Source: Candidatus Binatus sp. (lineage in GTDB: Bacteria > Desulfobacterota > Binatia > Binatales > Binataceae). From it: a stretch of DNA of 64,000 bases. Positions 19,165 through 28,067 of this stretch are shown piece after piece. Position 1 is the first letter of the stretch. Each line of letters opens with the position of its first letter. The DNA is taken from NCBI RefSeq assembly GCF_030646925.1, contig NZ_JAUSKL010000087.1:62001-126000 (forward strand). Reading direction: 5' to 3'. The notes under the pieces are model-generated. The model searched no databases. It was not told the DNA's origin and saw only the letters and a list, made by a program, of their open reading frames with translations. The position numbers were made by a program, and so were the translations under genes.

Positions 19165-20283
19165 CTAAACAGTTGCGATTCCATCGATCGCGGCGAGACC
19201 GCGCGCATTGCGCAGCCACATCTCCACCGGATGCTCCCGGATGTAGCCGTGGCCGCCGAGCACCTGCACCGCGTTGTCAGTAATTTTGAGCGCGCTCGCC
19301 GCGACGTAATTCTTGGCGAGGTAACTTTCCTTGAGCGCGTCGCCGCCCTTGTCGAGTTTCGCCGCCGCTTCCCAGATCAGCAGCCGCGACGCGTCGATTT
19401 CGATCGCCATGTCCGCGAGGATAAAAGCGATCGCCTGCTTGGTCGCGATCGGCACGCCGAACGCCTTGCGCTCCTTCGCGTAGTCGCGTGCGTATTCGTA
19501 AGCGGCGTTCGCAACGCCCACTCCCATCGCGGCAAACGCGACGCGCGACTCGCTCATCAGGCGCGAAAAATCGATTCCCTTGTCGCCGCCGAGCCGCGCG
19601 TCCGCATCGACGCGGCAATCGTTGAGGGTGAGTTCGTACGTCGCGAGCGCCTTGAGTCCCATGTTTTTCTCGCGCTCTGAAATCGTCACGCCGGGCGCGT
19701 CGCGCGCATTGCGATTAATAATGAACGCATCGACGCCCGCGAATCCCTTGCCTGCATCGGTCGCCGCATACACCAGGATATTGTTCGACTCGCTCGCGAG
19801 CGGCACGTTGCATTTGATGCCATCCAAAATGAATCCAGCGCCGTCGCGCTTCGCGATCGTCTGCATCGCGGTCAAATCAAAGTCGAAGCGCGGCTCCATT
19901 ATCGCGGCAGTCGCCGCGGCGAAATCGGCGCCGCAAAAATGTTTCAAAAATTTTGCGCGTTGCTCGTCGGTGCCCATCTCGAGGATCGGAAATGCGAACA
20001 GGCGCGGCGCCAGCACGTGCAGCGCGATCGCAAAATCGCCGAATGCCAGTTCCTCCGCGACAATCGCGCCGGTCACCGCGGATCGCGCGTCCCCGCCACC
20101 GCCGAACTGCTCCGGGATTGCGCCGCTGACCAGGCCGAACTGCCACGCCTTCGCTACCAGTTCCGGCGGGATGATACCGCTTTCGTCGGCCGGACGCGCC
20201 GCGGCGCGGATTTCCTCGCGCGCGAAACCGCCGACGCTGTCGCGGATCATCTGCTGCTCTTCGCTGAGTTCGAAATCAATCAT
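19165..20283 (-). CDS. acyl-CoA dehydrogenase, subunit lacking the usual Glu
   Basis: 372 residues with a typical N-terminus (FELSEEQQMIRDSVGGFARE), the middle beta domain (FILDGIKCNVPLASESNN) and the helix VLGGHGYIREHPVEMWLRNA. The C-terminus ends NARGLAAIDGIATV: where relatives have the IYEGT catalytic motif this protein has AIDGI and stops. It is the upstream partner of the EGT-containing enzyme, 21 bp apart, and probably cannot act alone. Preceded at 60 bp by the Gfo/Idh gene on the same strand. Confidence 0.9.
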   Translation of the reverse strand: MIDFELSEEQQMIRDSVGGFAREEIRAAARPADESGIIPPELVAKAWQFGLVSGAIPEQFGGGGDARSAVTGAIVAEELAFGDFAIALHVLAPRLFAFPILEMGTDEQRAKFLKHFCGADFAAATAAIMEPRFDFDLTAMQTIAKRDGAGFILDGIKCNVPLASESNNILVYAATDAGKGFAGVDAFIINRNARDAPGVTISEREKNMGLKALATYELTLNDCRVDADARLGGDKGIDFSRLMSESRVAFAAMGVGVANAAYEYARDYAKERKAFGVPIATKQAIAFILADMAIEIDASRLLIWEAAAKLDKGGDALKESYLAKNYVAASALKITDNAVQVLGGHGYIREHPVEMWLRNARGLAAIDGIATV

Positions 20284-20343
20284 TCATCTCTGCGCGCATG
20301 TAATTGTGAGCGCCCTCACGAGCTAAAGTGTTACTTTAATTTC

Positions 20344-21444
20344 TCAGTTTTCGATTTCGACCGTTCGCCGCGTGCGCGCCGACTCGTACGCCGACTCAAC
20401 CATCGCTTGCACCGATACGCCCGCCGCAAACGGCGGATCGGGGATGCACTCCCCTTTCAATGCGGCGACGAAAATCGCGTTTTCGATCGCATACGGAATC
20501 GCGAAGCAGTCCTTCATCGGCGCGAGATACGGCCGTTCATCCAGCAGGATCTCGCTGAAACGGCGCATCACTTCGTCCGGCTCGATCGTCTCCAAATCTG
20601 CGCTCTCGCCGCGCTGAAACACAATCGGCCCGAGCGTGTCGTAGTCCGATGCCACGAATAAATTCTCGGCGAATACTTCAAGCCGCCGATTGCTCGGACG
20701 GCCGAGCATCCGATGCCATACCGAGGTAAGTTGGCCGTGAAACCCGCCCGCAAATTCCATCTCGATCGCACCGGAATCCTCGACGCCGTTCGCGCCGTTC
20801 AGATTTCTGGTGACGCACGAGACGCGCGCAATCGGTCCGAACATCCAACGCAGGATGTCAAAATCGTGCACGCTGTGCTCGATCAGCGTGCCACCCGCCG
20901 TGAGCGACGGATCGTTGCGCCATGCACTCGCATGAACGCCGCGCGTCGGAAAATCCTGGTCGTCGCGCATCATGATCGCGAGCATCCGGCCGACGCACGG
21001 ATCGGCGAACATCGATTTGATCACGGTGTAAGCCGGCGACAGTCGCATCACCAGACCGACTTGCGCGAGCACGCCAGCCGATTCGATCGCGGCGGCCATC
21101 TCGGATGCGTGCGCGGTCGTCATCGCGAGCGGCTTCTCGCAAAAGATGTGCTTGCCGGCGCGAGCGGCGGCGATACACACCTCGCGATGCATCGCGGTCG
21201 GCATGCAAATCCACACCGCGTCGATCGCCGGATCGCCGATGATCTCCTCTGCCAACGCGACCGCGCGCGCATCCTGCCATCGCGACGCCAGCGCCTGCGC
21301 TGCACTCGGCACGACGTCCGCAACCGCGACGACGCGCACGCTTTGCTCGGTGCGATCGGCAATCAGCCGAAGCATCCGCGAATGCACCTGCCCAATCAGT
21401 CCCGCGCCGATGATTCCGACGCGAATCACGCCTTCGACGGACAT
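20344..21444 (-). CDS. Gfo/Idh/MocA-family oxidoreductase
   Basis: 366 residues. N-terminal Rossmann fold with GIIGAGLIGQVH, the EKP signature (GKHIFCEKPLAM) and GGTLIEHSVHDFDILRWM in the C-terminal domain that usually holds catalytic His/Asp. Probably an NAD(P)-dependent sugar or inositol-type dehydrogenase; substrate not readable. Its ATG overlaps the stop of the 53-residue gene upstream (TGATG), so the two are coupled. Confidence 0.9.
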   Translation of the reverse strand: MSVEGVIRVGIIGAGLIGQVHSRMLRLIADRTEQSVRVVAVADVVPSAAQALASRWQDARAVALAEEIIGDPAIDAVWICMPTAMHREVCIAAARAGKHIFCEKPLAMTTAHASEMAAAIESAGVLAQVGLVMRLSPAYTVIKSMFADPCVGRMLAIMMRDDQDFPTRGVHASAWRNDPSLTAGGTLIEHSVHDFDILRWMFGPIARVSCVTRNLNGANGVEDSGAIEMEFAGGFHGQLTSVWHRMLGRPSNRRLEVFAENLFVASDYDTLGPIVFQRGESADLETIEPDEVMRRFSEILLDERPYLAPMKDCFAIPYAIENAIFVAALKGECIPDPPFAAGVSVQAMVESAYESARTRRTVEIEN

Positions 21445-21605
21445 CAGAGGTTCCCCGATTTTTCGTCGCGCCGGATTTTCTCGAGTTCGCGCTCGCGTTT
21501 GTACTTCGTCGGATCCTCGATTGTTTTCGACGGCGGCGCGATCGGCTTGCGTATTTTTTTGATGATCGCGCCGCGCGGAGATTTTTTGGTTTTTCGTTGT
21601 GGCAT
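21444..21605 (-). CDS. small basic protein, hypothetical
   Basis: 53 residues, strongly Lys/Arg-rich (MPQRKTKKSPRGAIIKK at the start, a charged helix KRERELEKIRRDE near the end). The start lies 5 bp behind the pgeF stop and the stop overlaps the next start, which supports a real gene. The frame continues upstream inside pgeF as a shadow. Could bind nucleic acid; no family recognised. Confidence 0.55.
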   Translation of the reverse strand: MPQRKTKKSPRGAIIKKIRKPIAPPSKTIEDPTKYKRERELEKIRRDEKSGNL

Positions 21606-21610
21606 GGCGA

Positions 21611-22408
21611 TTACTCTGCGAAGCCGACGAAGCTCATCTGCAGCCCGGTGGTTTTTCCGCCTGCCGCGCGCCGCGAGAAAAACCGCTCGGAGGCGCATCG
21701 CGTGCACGGCCCGACCGCGCTGATATTCACGTCCGCCAATCTCGCGCCAATCAATCGATCGCGCACGAGGCCGCGCAGATCGAGATACGCCTTGCCCGGA
21801 CGGCCGGCGCGCGCATGACGCTCGCTGCCTTCGATCTCGCGGACAAAGCGCTCGGCCAGCGTCGCATCGACCTCGAAGCAGCACGGCCCGATCGATGGAC
21901 CCAGCACCGCGCGGATATTCTCGATATCGGCACCGAGCGACACCATCGCATCGACGCCGTTCGCCACGATTCCCGCGATCACGCCGCGCCATCCCGCGTG
22001 AATCGCGCCCGCGATTTTCCGCTTCTCATCGATCATCAAAATCGGCACGCAGTCCGCCGTGAAGATCCCGAGCATCACGCCCGGATCGCGCGTGACCATG
22101 CCATCCGCCCGCGCCCGCGACGACGCCGTCGCTCGCGTCACGACCTGCACTATATTTCCGTGCACCTGGTTCACCCGCGCGACCAACTTTAGCTCCGGCA
22201 CTTCGCGGCGCAGGCGCTCCCAATTCTCATCGACGGCCCGCGCGTCATCACCGACGAAGTACGACAGATTCATCGAGGCGAACGCGCCCGCGCTGACCCC
22301 TCCTTGCCGCCCGATGAACCCGTGGATGATTGATGTCTCCACGTCGTTCCACGCGCGCACGATCGGAATACCGCTCGCGCCTGTGGATAATGCTGTCTCG
22401 ATTTCCAC
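21611..22408 (-). CDS. pgeF: PgeF/YfiH-family purine nucleoside phosphorylase / laccase-domain protein
   Basis: About 265 residues from the GTG at 22408, a normal family length. The metal-site residues are H83 (NQVHGN), C120 (FTADCVPIL) and H137 (IHAGWRG), with GPSIGPCCFEV following. Family members act on purine nucleosides and peptidoglycan-edited muropeptides; older annotations say polyphenol oxidase. The open frame runs on far upstream under the uvrA-like gene, but that part is antisense shadow. The exact start is uncertain. Leads a minus-strand set with the small basic protein and Gfo/Idh genes. Confidence 0.88.
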   Translation of the reverse strand: MEIETALSTGASGIPIVRAWNDVETSIIHGFIGRQGGVSAGAFASMNLSYFVGDDARAVDENWERLRREVPELKLVARVNQVHGNIVQVVTRATASSRARADGMVTRDPGVMLGIFTADCVPILMIDEKRKIAGAIHAGWRGVIAGIVANGVDAMVSLGADIENIRAVLGPSIGPCCFEVDATLAERFVREIEGSERHARAGRPGKAYLDLRGLVRDRLIGARLADVNISAVGPCTRCASERFFSRRAAGGKTTGLQMSFVGFAE

Positions 22409-22495
22409 GTCCGGTTGTTCGCTCGCGGCAGGATAACCTATAATTGGAGTCTTTGGAATTTGAGGTTTCGAGCGCCCATATAAGGCTATGAAATC

Positions 22496-22717
22496 ATGAA
22501 TGGCTACGAATATTTGATCGAGCGCAACCGCCTGATGTTTCAGCTCGAGGACGCGCTCCGCAAGCTGGTCGCGATGCCGCCCGCGGAACGCGAGGCCGAA
22601 ACTCATCGCCTGCAGGCGCAATTCGACATCCGCCTCACCCAACTTTACTCGAAGGTTGCCGACGAATATCCGGGCGAGCGCAAGAAAAAGGCGCGACCGA
22701 TCGCCGATCCGCGGTAA
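22496..22717 (+). CDS. small helical protein, hypothetical
   Basis: 73 residues, predicted all-helical (EYLIERNRLMFQLEDALRKL, then a second amphipathic helix) with a basic end (ERKKKARP). ATG at 22496. It ends 12 bp ahead of the uvrA-like gene and is divergent from pgeF, so it probably starts the uvrA transcript. No family recognised. Confidence 0.5.
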   Translation: MNGYEYLIERNRLMFQLEDALRKLVAMPPAEREAETHRLQAQFDIRLTQLYSKVADEYPGERKKKARPIADPR

Positions 22718-22729
22718 CACGGGAATACG

Positions 22730-25627
22730 TTGGACCGCACGATCAGTATTCGCGGCGCGCGGACTCACAACCTCGCAAACATCTCGCTCGAAATCCCGCG
22801 CGGGATGCTCACCGTCGTCACCGGCGTTTCCGGCTCCGGCAAATCGAGCCTCGTGTTCGACACGCTCTACGCCGAGGGCCAGCGGCGCTTCGTGCAGAGC
22901 ATGTCCACCTACGCGCGGATGTTCCTCGAACGGATGGAGCGTCCCGACGTCGATTCGATCTCGCAAATTCCGCCCGCACTCGCACTCCGACAAAAAAACA
23001 CCATCAAGAATGCCCGCTCGACTGTCGGCACCGTGACCGAGATTAGCGACTACTTGCGCCTGCTGTTCGCGACCGTCGGCATCACCACCTGCCCGCAATG
23101 CGGCGGCGCCGTTCGCCGTGACACCGTCGAAAGTGCTGGCGCGCAGATCCTCGCGACACCCGGGATGTACCTCGTGCTCGCGCCGTTCGAGGCGGGCTCG
23201 CGCTCGATGCTCGACGCCGCGAATTACCTGATCCAGAACGGCTACCATCGCCTGTTCATCGGCGGCGCGATCACCGAGACAGTTGAATTCGCGTCACGCG
23301 CTGATGCCGCCGATGCACGTCCTGACAGCGCGATGCTGGTGATTGTCGATCGAATTTCTGTGAACAGCCCATCCGATCACGAGCGCGTGCGAGAAGCGCT
23401 CGAGAAGGCATTCTACCTGGGCGGTTCGCGCGCACGCGCGGTTCGCGTCGAGCGCAGCAATGGCAATGGCAACACGCACACCGTCGCGACGCTCGATTTC
23501 GATCGCAGGTTCAATTGTTCGAATTGCGCGACGCCGTTTGCCGAGCCAACCTCCGCGCTGTTTTCGTCGAACAGTCCGATTGGCGCGTGCGCTGAATGCG
23601 AGGGCTTCGGCCGCACCGTCGAACTCGATCTCGAAAAAGTAATTCCGAATCCGAACCTGTCGCTGCGGCAGGGGTTGATCGCGCCGTGGCGTACGCCCGC
23701 TTATCACGAGATGAACGCGTGGATGCTCAAGCTCGCGCGGCGCAGAAAAATCCGCACCACCGCGCCCTTTCGCGAAATGACCGACGAGGAACGCGGCTGG
23801 CTGCTCGACGGCGACGAAGGCCCGCGCACGAAATGGGATCCCGACAAGTGGCCCGGCGTGCACGGATTCTTCAAATGGCTCGAAGGACGCCGCTACAAAA
23901 CGCACGTGCGAATCCTGCTCGCGAAGTATCGCCGCTTCGTGACGTGCCCGAGTTGCGCCGGCTCGAAGTTGAAACGCGATGCGCTCAACGTTCGCGTTGA
24001 CGGCGCCTCGATCGCCGACGTCGGCCGTCTCTCCGTGCGCGATTTGATCGGATGGCTCGATCAAATTGCGCGACGTCCCGAGGTCTCCACTCGCGCCGGC
24101 GTTGTAATGCGAGAGTTGCGCAATCGCGTCAGCTACCTGCTCGAAGTCGGCCTCGGCTATCTCACGATCGAGCGGCAAGCGCGCACTCTCTCCGGTGGCG
24201 AGGCGCAGCGGATTCATCTCGCGACTGCGCTCGGCAGCGTGCTGGTCGGCACTCTCTACGCGCTCGACGAACCGACGGTGGGTCTTCATGCCGCCGACGC
24301 GCGCCGCTTGCTCGGTGTGCTGCATCACCTGCGCGATTTCGGCAACACCGTCGTCGTCGTCGAGCACGATCCCGGCATAATCGCGGGCGCAGATAACGTT
24401 GTCGAGCTTGGCCCTGGCGGCGGCACCGAAGGCGGACGCCTGATCTATTCCGGTGATCCCGCCTTGACCGCGCTCGACAGTATGGCGTCGTCGCCCGGAC
24501 GCGTGCTGCTGATGCGGGCGCTATCGAAGCAGCGAAAATTCGCCAAGCACGATCCCTCGATTCGAATCACCGGCGCGCGCGAGCACAACCTCGCCGGCAT
24601 CGACGTCGCGCTTCCGCTCGGCCGCATGATTTGCATCACTGGAGTTTCAGGCTCGGGCAAATCGTCGCTGGTCGAGGACGTGCTCTACAACAACTATCTG
24701 CGAAGCAAGGGGATTTCCGCCGAAGTTGGCGAATGCGATCGAATCGACGGCCTCGATCAGATCGGCGCCATCGTGCACATGGGCCAGGAATTGCCGACGC
24801 GCTCGATGCGTTCGAATCCCGCGACCTATCTCAAAATCTACGACGAGATTCGAAAGTTGTTCGCGTCGAGCCCCGAAGCCAAACGCCTCAAAGTGCAGCC
24901 GCGGCATTTTTCCTTCAATGTCACCGGCGGGCGATGCGAAAAATGCCGCGGCACCGGCACCGTCACGATCGAGATGCACTTCATGGCCGACCTCGAAGTG
25001 AAATGCGACTCGTGCGACGGCCGCCGCTTCCAGAGCCACATCCTCGCGATCCGCTATCGCAAGCTCAACATCAATCAGGTGCTCGATCTCACCGTCGAGG
25101 ATGCGCGCCGCTTCTTCGCGCACTCGCGCGCGATCGTCGAACGGCTCGACGCCCTCAATGCGGTCGGCCTCGGCTATCTGCGCCTCGGTCAGACCACTTC
25201 GACCTTGTCCGGCGGCGAGGCCCAGCGTCTCAAGCTCGCGCGATTTCTGCTGGTCGATCTCGAACCGACGCCGGTCAATGACGCGGGCAAAAGCCTGCCG
25301 CGGATGTTCCTGCTCGACGAACCGACCACCGGCCTCAGTTCCACCGACATCCGGCGCCTCACGCGGGTGCTCTCGCGATTGGTCGCCGAAGGCAATACGC
25401 TGGTGGTGATCGAGCACAACCTGGAATTTATCGCGCACGCTGACTATGTCATTGATCTCGGGCCCGGCGGCGGTGACGAGGGAGGCCGAATCGTGGCGTG
25501 CGGCTCGCCGGTCGATATCGCGGCGTCGGAAAAATCGGAAACCGGACGCGAACTGCGCCGCCTGTTTGGACTTCCCGAGCGCGGACGCCAGGTCCGCTCG
25601 GCGATCAGAACGGCGGCCGGTGCATAG
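22730..25627 (+). CDS. uvrA: UvrA-type excinuclease ATPase
   Basis: 965 residues. Two ABC ATPase halves: Walker [10 protein letters not shown] twice (about 34 and 640), signatures [13 protein letters not shown] and [13 protein letters not shown], and Walker [11 protein letters not shown] and [10 protein letters not shown]. Cys pairs of the zinc modules are present (CSNC...CAEC near 265-290, [12 protein letters not shown]...CDSC near 740-765). The segment [19 protein letters not shown] differs from the canonical AISIDQKTTS...NPRSTVGT, so it may be a diverged UvrA or UvrA paralogue. TTG start at 22730. uvrB is 10 kb away. Confidence 0.88.
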   Translation: MDRTISIRGARTHNLANISLEIPRGMLTVVTGVSGSGKSSLVFDTLYAEGQRRFVQSMSTYARMFLERMERPDVDSISQIPPALALRQKNTIKNARSTVGTVTEISDYLRLLFATVGITTCPQCGGAVRRDTVESAGAQILATPGMYLVLAPFEAGSRSMLDAANYLIQNGYHRLFIGGAITETVEFASRADAADARPDSAMLVIVDRISVNSPSDHERVREALEKAFYLGGSRARAVRVERSNGNGNTHTVATLDFDRRFNCSNCATPFAEPTSALFSSNSPIGACAECEGFGRTVELDLEKVIPNPNLSLRQGLIAPWRTPAYHEMNAWMLKLARRRKIRTTAPFREMTDEERGWLLDGDEGPRTKWDPDKWPGVHGFFKWLEGRRYKTHVRILLAKYRRFVTCPSCAGSKLKRDALNVRVDGASIADVGRLSVRDLIGWLDQIARRPEVSTRAGVVMRELRNRVSYLLEVGLGYLTIERQARTLSGGEAQRIHLATALGSVLVGTLYALDEPTVGLHAADARRLLGVLHHLRDFGNTVVVVEHDPGIIAGADNVVELGPGGGTEGGRLIYSGDPALTALDSMASSPGRVLLMRALSKQRKFAKHDPSIRITGAREHNLAGIDVALPLGRMICITGVSGSGKSSLVEDVLYNNYLRSKGISAEVGECDRIDGLDQIGAIVHMGQELPTRSMRSNPATYLKIYDEIRKLFASSPEAKRLKVQPRHFSFNVTGGRCEKCRGTGTVTIEMHFMADLEVKCDSCDGRRFQSHILAIRYRKLNINQVLDLTVEDARRFFAHSRAIVERLDALNAVGLGYLRLGQTTSTLSGGEAQRLKLARFLLVDLEPTPVNDAGKSLPRMFLLDEPTTGLSSTDIRRLTRVLSRLVAEGNTLVVIEHNLEFIAHADYVIDLGPGGGDEGGRIVACGSPVDIAASEKSETGRELRRLFGLPERGRQVRSAIRTAAGA

Positions 25628-25656
25628 ATGGTGAAACCGTGAAAAGCGGAGACTCG

Positions 25657-25839
25657 ATGCGAGCAAAAGACCTGATTGCTGGATTTCGGCGCGGCGCAAT
25701 TCAACTGCGCTTCCTCGACGTGCTGACCGCGGTGATTCTGACTGGAATCCTGCTCTACGTCGCCTCGCTCCAGTTCGCGACCTATAACCGCGCGCCCCAA
25801 CCAGTCGGCTCTTCAGCCGCCCCGGCCAAATCACCGTAA
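25657..25839 (+). CDS. small single-pass membrane protein, hypothetical
   Basis: 60 residues from the ATG at 25657, with an alternative GTG at 25639. One membrane segment (FLDVLTAVILTGILLYVASL) and a Pro/Ser/Ala tail. It sits between the uvrA-like gene and the pseudouridine synthase, 11 bp before the latter. No family recognised. Confidence 0.5.
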   Translation: MRAKDLIAGFRRGAIQLRFLDVLTAVILTGILLYVASLQFATYNRAPQPVGSSAAPAKSP

Positions 25840-25850
25840 CCATCGATATC

Positions 25851-26756
25851 GTGGATGACGTCAGTCGCGAACGCCTCGACCATTACCTGGTGAGGACCGG
25901 CCTCGCCTCGTCGCGGCGAATCGCGCAGGAACTCGTCGAGCGCGGGATGGTCCGCATCAACGGACGCTATCCGCGCAAAAGCGAAATCGTCGGCGCCGAC
26001 GATCAAGTCGAAGTGCGCGGCGCAAACATCGCGCGCATCGCGACGCCGCTGCAGCCCGATTCGAGCATCGCGATCGATATCGTCCATCAGGACGCGGCCG
26101 TCATCGTCGTGAACAAGCCCGGCGGCATCCCGTGTCATCCGCTGCGACCGGACGAACGCGGCACCGTGATGAATGCGATCGTCGCGCGATTTCCCGACAC
26201 GGCCAGCGCCGGCGAAAAGCCACTCGAAGGCGGACTGGTCCATCGCCTCGACAACGGCACCTCGGGCGCGATGCTCATCGCGCGCAATCGCGCCGCATTC
26301 ATCAAGCTTCGCGAGGCAATTCGATCGTCGAAAATTGCGCGCCGTTATGAAGCGTTGGTCTTGGGCGATCTCGATCGCAAGCTCACAATCGATACGCCGA
26401 TCGCGCATCATCCGAAAAATCCGCGCAAGATGATCGGCGGCGATCCCGCGAGCGCCAATCCCAAGCGCGCTGGCCGTCCCGCGCTCACGACCGTCGAGCC
26501 TCTGCGACGTATCGGCGACTTCACGCTCGTCTCGATCGTGCCGAAGACCGGCTGCCGTCATCAGATTCGAGTGCATCTCGCGAGCGCCGGTCTACCGATC
26601 GTTGGTGATACGCTGTACGGCGGCCCTGAAAGCGCGCAACTCGCGCACGGCCGTTTCTGGCTTCATCTATGCGATATCGCGTTCGACTCGCCGGCAGTCG
26701 GACACGTCAAAGCGACCGCGCCGCTCCCGCAAGATCTTAAAGCATTGCTCGCCTAG
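25851..26756 (+). CDS. RluA/RluD-family pseudouridine synthase
   Basis: 301 residues from a GTG start. The N-terminal S4 RNA-binding domain (about 8-55, LDHYLVRTGLASSRRIAQEL) precedes the catalytic domain, with HRLDNGTSG giving catalytic D134 and GCRHQIRVHLASAGLPIVGD as motif III. Modifies uridines in rRNA or tRNA; the target cannot be told from the sequence. Last gene of the plus-strand uvrA group. Confidence 0.92.
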   Translation: MDDVSRERLDHYLVRTGLASSRRIAQELVERGMVRINGRYPRKSEIVGADDQVEVRGANIARIATPLQPDSSIAIDIVHQDAAVIVVNKPGGIPCHPLRPDERGTVMNAIVARFPDTASAGEKPLEGGLVHRLDNGTSGAMLIARNRAAFIKLREAIRSSKIARRYEALVLGDLDRKLTIDTPIAHHPKNPRKMIGGDPASANPKRAGRPALTTVEPLRRIGDFTLVSIVPKTGCRHQIRVHLASAGLPIVGDTLYGGPESAQLAHGRFWLHLCDIAFDSPAVGHVKATAPLPQDLKALLA

Positions 26757-26781
26757 CCCACCGACTTCGCCCAGTCCTCCT

Positions 26782-26881
26782 TTTGTCATTCTGAGCGCAG
26801 CGAAGAATCCCGGATGCTTTACTCTGCCCGGCATCGCCCCGGGATTCTTCGGCGTCGCAGCCTTAGCCTCAGAATGACAAA
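26782..26881. repeat. 100 bp inverted-repeat element (CCGGGATTCTTC family)
   Basis: Outer arms TTTGTCATTCTGAG and CTCAGAATGACAAA, inner arms GAAGAATCCCGG and CCGGGATTCTTC, pair across a short loop. The right half plus flank recurs, inverted and identical over about 50 bp, at 53380-53432. With two further elements it fills the 519 bp gap between the pseudouridine synthase and the next gene. Confidence 0.85.
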
Positions 26882-26957
26882 GTTGGTCAAGTTCGCTTAG
26901 TAGTAAAAGGCATAAGCTCTGAGCGAAGCCTGCTGCCTTCGGTCATCTCCTATGCGG

Positions 26958-27082
26958 ACGCCGCTCTCCTAATACCTCGCCCGCTTGGTTGCGGGAGAGG
27001 TCGCCCGCCGCCTTCTTTGCCTCGCCCGCTTTGTTGCGGGAGAGGTCGCCGAAGCGCGCCAGCGATGAGGCGGGTGAGGGTG
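26958..27082 (+). repeat. two gene-less copies of the DUF559-cassette repeat
   Basis: A shortened copy (GCCGCTCTCCTAATACCTCGCCCG to GGGAGAGGTCGCC) is followed directly by a longer copy (CCGCCTTCTTTGCCTCGCCCG to GAGGCGGGTGAGGG). Their outer ends match those of the repeats around the DUF559 gene, and the CCTCGCCCG...CGGGAGAGG hairpin is kept. Confidence 0.8.
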
Positions 27083-27097
27083 CAGACGGCGCGAGCT

Positions 27098-27245
27098 AAA
27101 AATCCGGGATTCTTCGCTCCGGCAGCCTCCGCTCTGAATGACAACGTTGGTGAGGTTCACCCGGTACTAAAAATTCGATGCCGTTCGGCATTCTGTCATT
27201 CCCGCGCGTGGCTGCCGCGCGAGGAATCCCGGATCTCTTCCCGGA
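27098..27245. repeat. two half elements of the CCGGGATTCTTC family
   Basis: Half 1 (to about 27142) reads ATCCGGGATTCTTC...TGAATGACA. Half 2 (from 27194) reads CTGTCATTCCCGCGCGTGGC...GAGGAATCCCGG, matching the reverse complement of the right arm of the element at 53383-53497. The arrangement looks like rearranged pieces of full elements. Confidence 0.7.
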
Positions 27246-27275
27246 TCTTTTTGCAGCGCCGGATTTCCGCGCGTA

Positions 27276-27833
27276 TCAGTTGCACGCGCATTGCGTGCAT
27301 TCGCCCGCGACGGTTCCCTTGAACACATTCACCGCCTGATTGCTCGCGACGTTGCTGTTGATGAGCGCGTGCGAGTTGTTGAACGCCGTGCCGTTCTGAA
27401 ACCCCGGCCGCGCGAACTGCGTCGGCGGCGGAATGTATGGCGACGGCGCGCCGGAGTTCACATTGAAGCTGATGCACTGACCTGACGCCGCCTGCTTCGC
27501 CAATATGTAGCTCGGCGCAACCACTTGTCCGGCCCACTGCGTCCAGTATCCGGGCGCCGCGCAGGTGCATCGAAATGCCCGCGGCGTCGGCTGAACTGCG
27601 GCACGCGCGGCCGCCGCGCTGAAAGTCCCGGGCGCAGGCGCGAGCCGCGGCAACGCTCCGATCGTCGCAAATGAATTGGGCTGACCCGGAGCACCAGGTG
27701 GAGTCAGTGGCGCGGGACCCGGCTGTCCCGTTACTTGTGCCAGCACGCGAACGCCGAGACTTGACTCGCTGATCGCAAGCAGAAATATCGGTGACAGTAT
27801 CAATAGTGCGATTGCCTTTCTGATTGCGCGCAT
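27276..27833 (-). CDS. secreted Cys-containing protein, unknown function
   Basis: 185 residues. Signal peptide (MRAIRKAIALLILSPIFLLA), a Pro/Gly-rich linker, then a region with RCTCAAPGYWTQW and the C-terminal CTQCACN. The closely spaced Cys residues could bind a metal or form disulfides. The ATG at 27833 has GGAG ahead. Divergent from the TolC-family gene, 234 bp apart. No family recognised. Confidence 0.6.
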   Translation of the reverse strand: MRAIRKAIALLILSPIFLLAISESSLGVRVLAQVTGQPGPAPLTPPGAPGQPNSFATIGALPRLAPAPGTFSAAAARAAVQPTPRAFRCTCAAPGYWTQWAGQVVAPSYILAKQAASGQCISFNVNSGAPSPYIPPPTQFARPGFQNGTAFNNSHALINSNVASNQAVNVFKGTVAGECTQCACN

Positions 27834-28067
27834 GCGAACTCCGTCCATTCGAACCGAAACATCCGTCGTTCGCGCGGGCAAACGGCAGACATCGCTCTCG
27901 GCCTTGGATATAATCGCGACCCGACTGATGCCGCGCAAGCACTCCGCCGAAGATGCCGAGTCCACGCGCGGCGCTTCCCTGCAAATGCCGATGCGTTTTG
28001 CAGTTCCTGCGCAGACAGCGCCTCACCCTGGTTTCCGCGGTGAGAGGGACGAGGAGGTCCCCCCGAG

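Noticed and set aside
20713-21723. 336-codon plus-strand open frame
   Set aside because: Shadow of the Gfo/Idh gene and pgeF; no signal or motif.
22409-23248. 280-codon upstream extension of the pgeF frame
   Set aside because: It is antisense to the uvrA-like gene and the small gene before it, and adds nothing like a PgeF family N-terminus.
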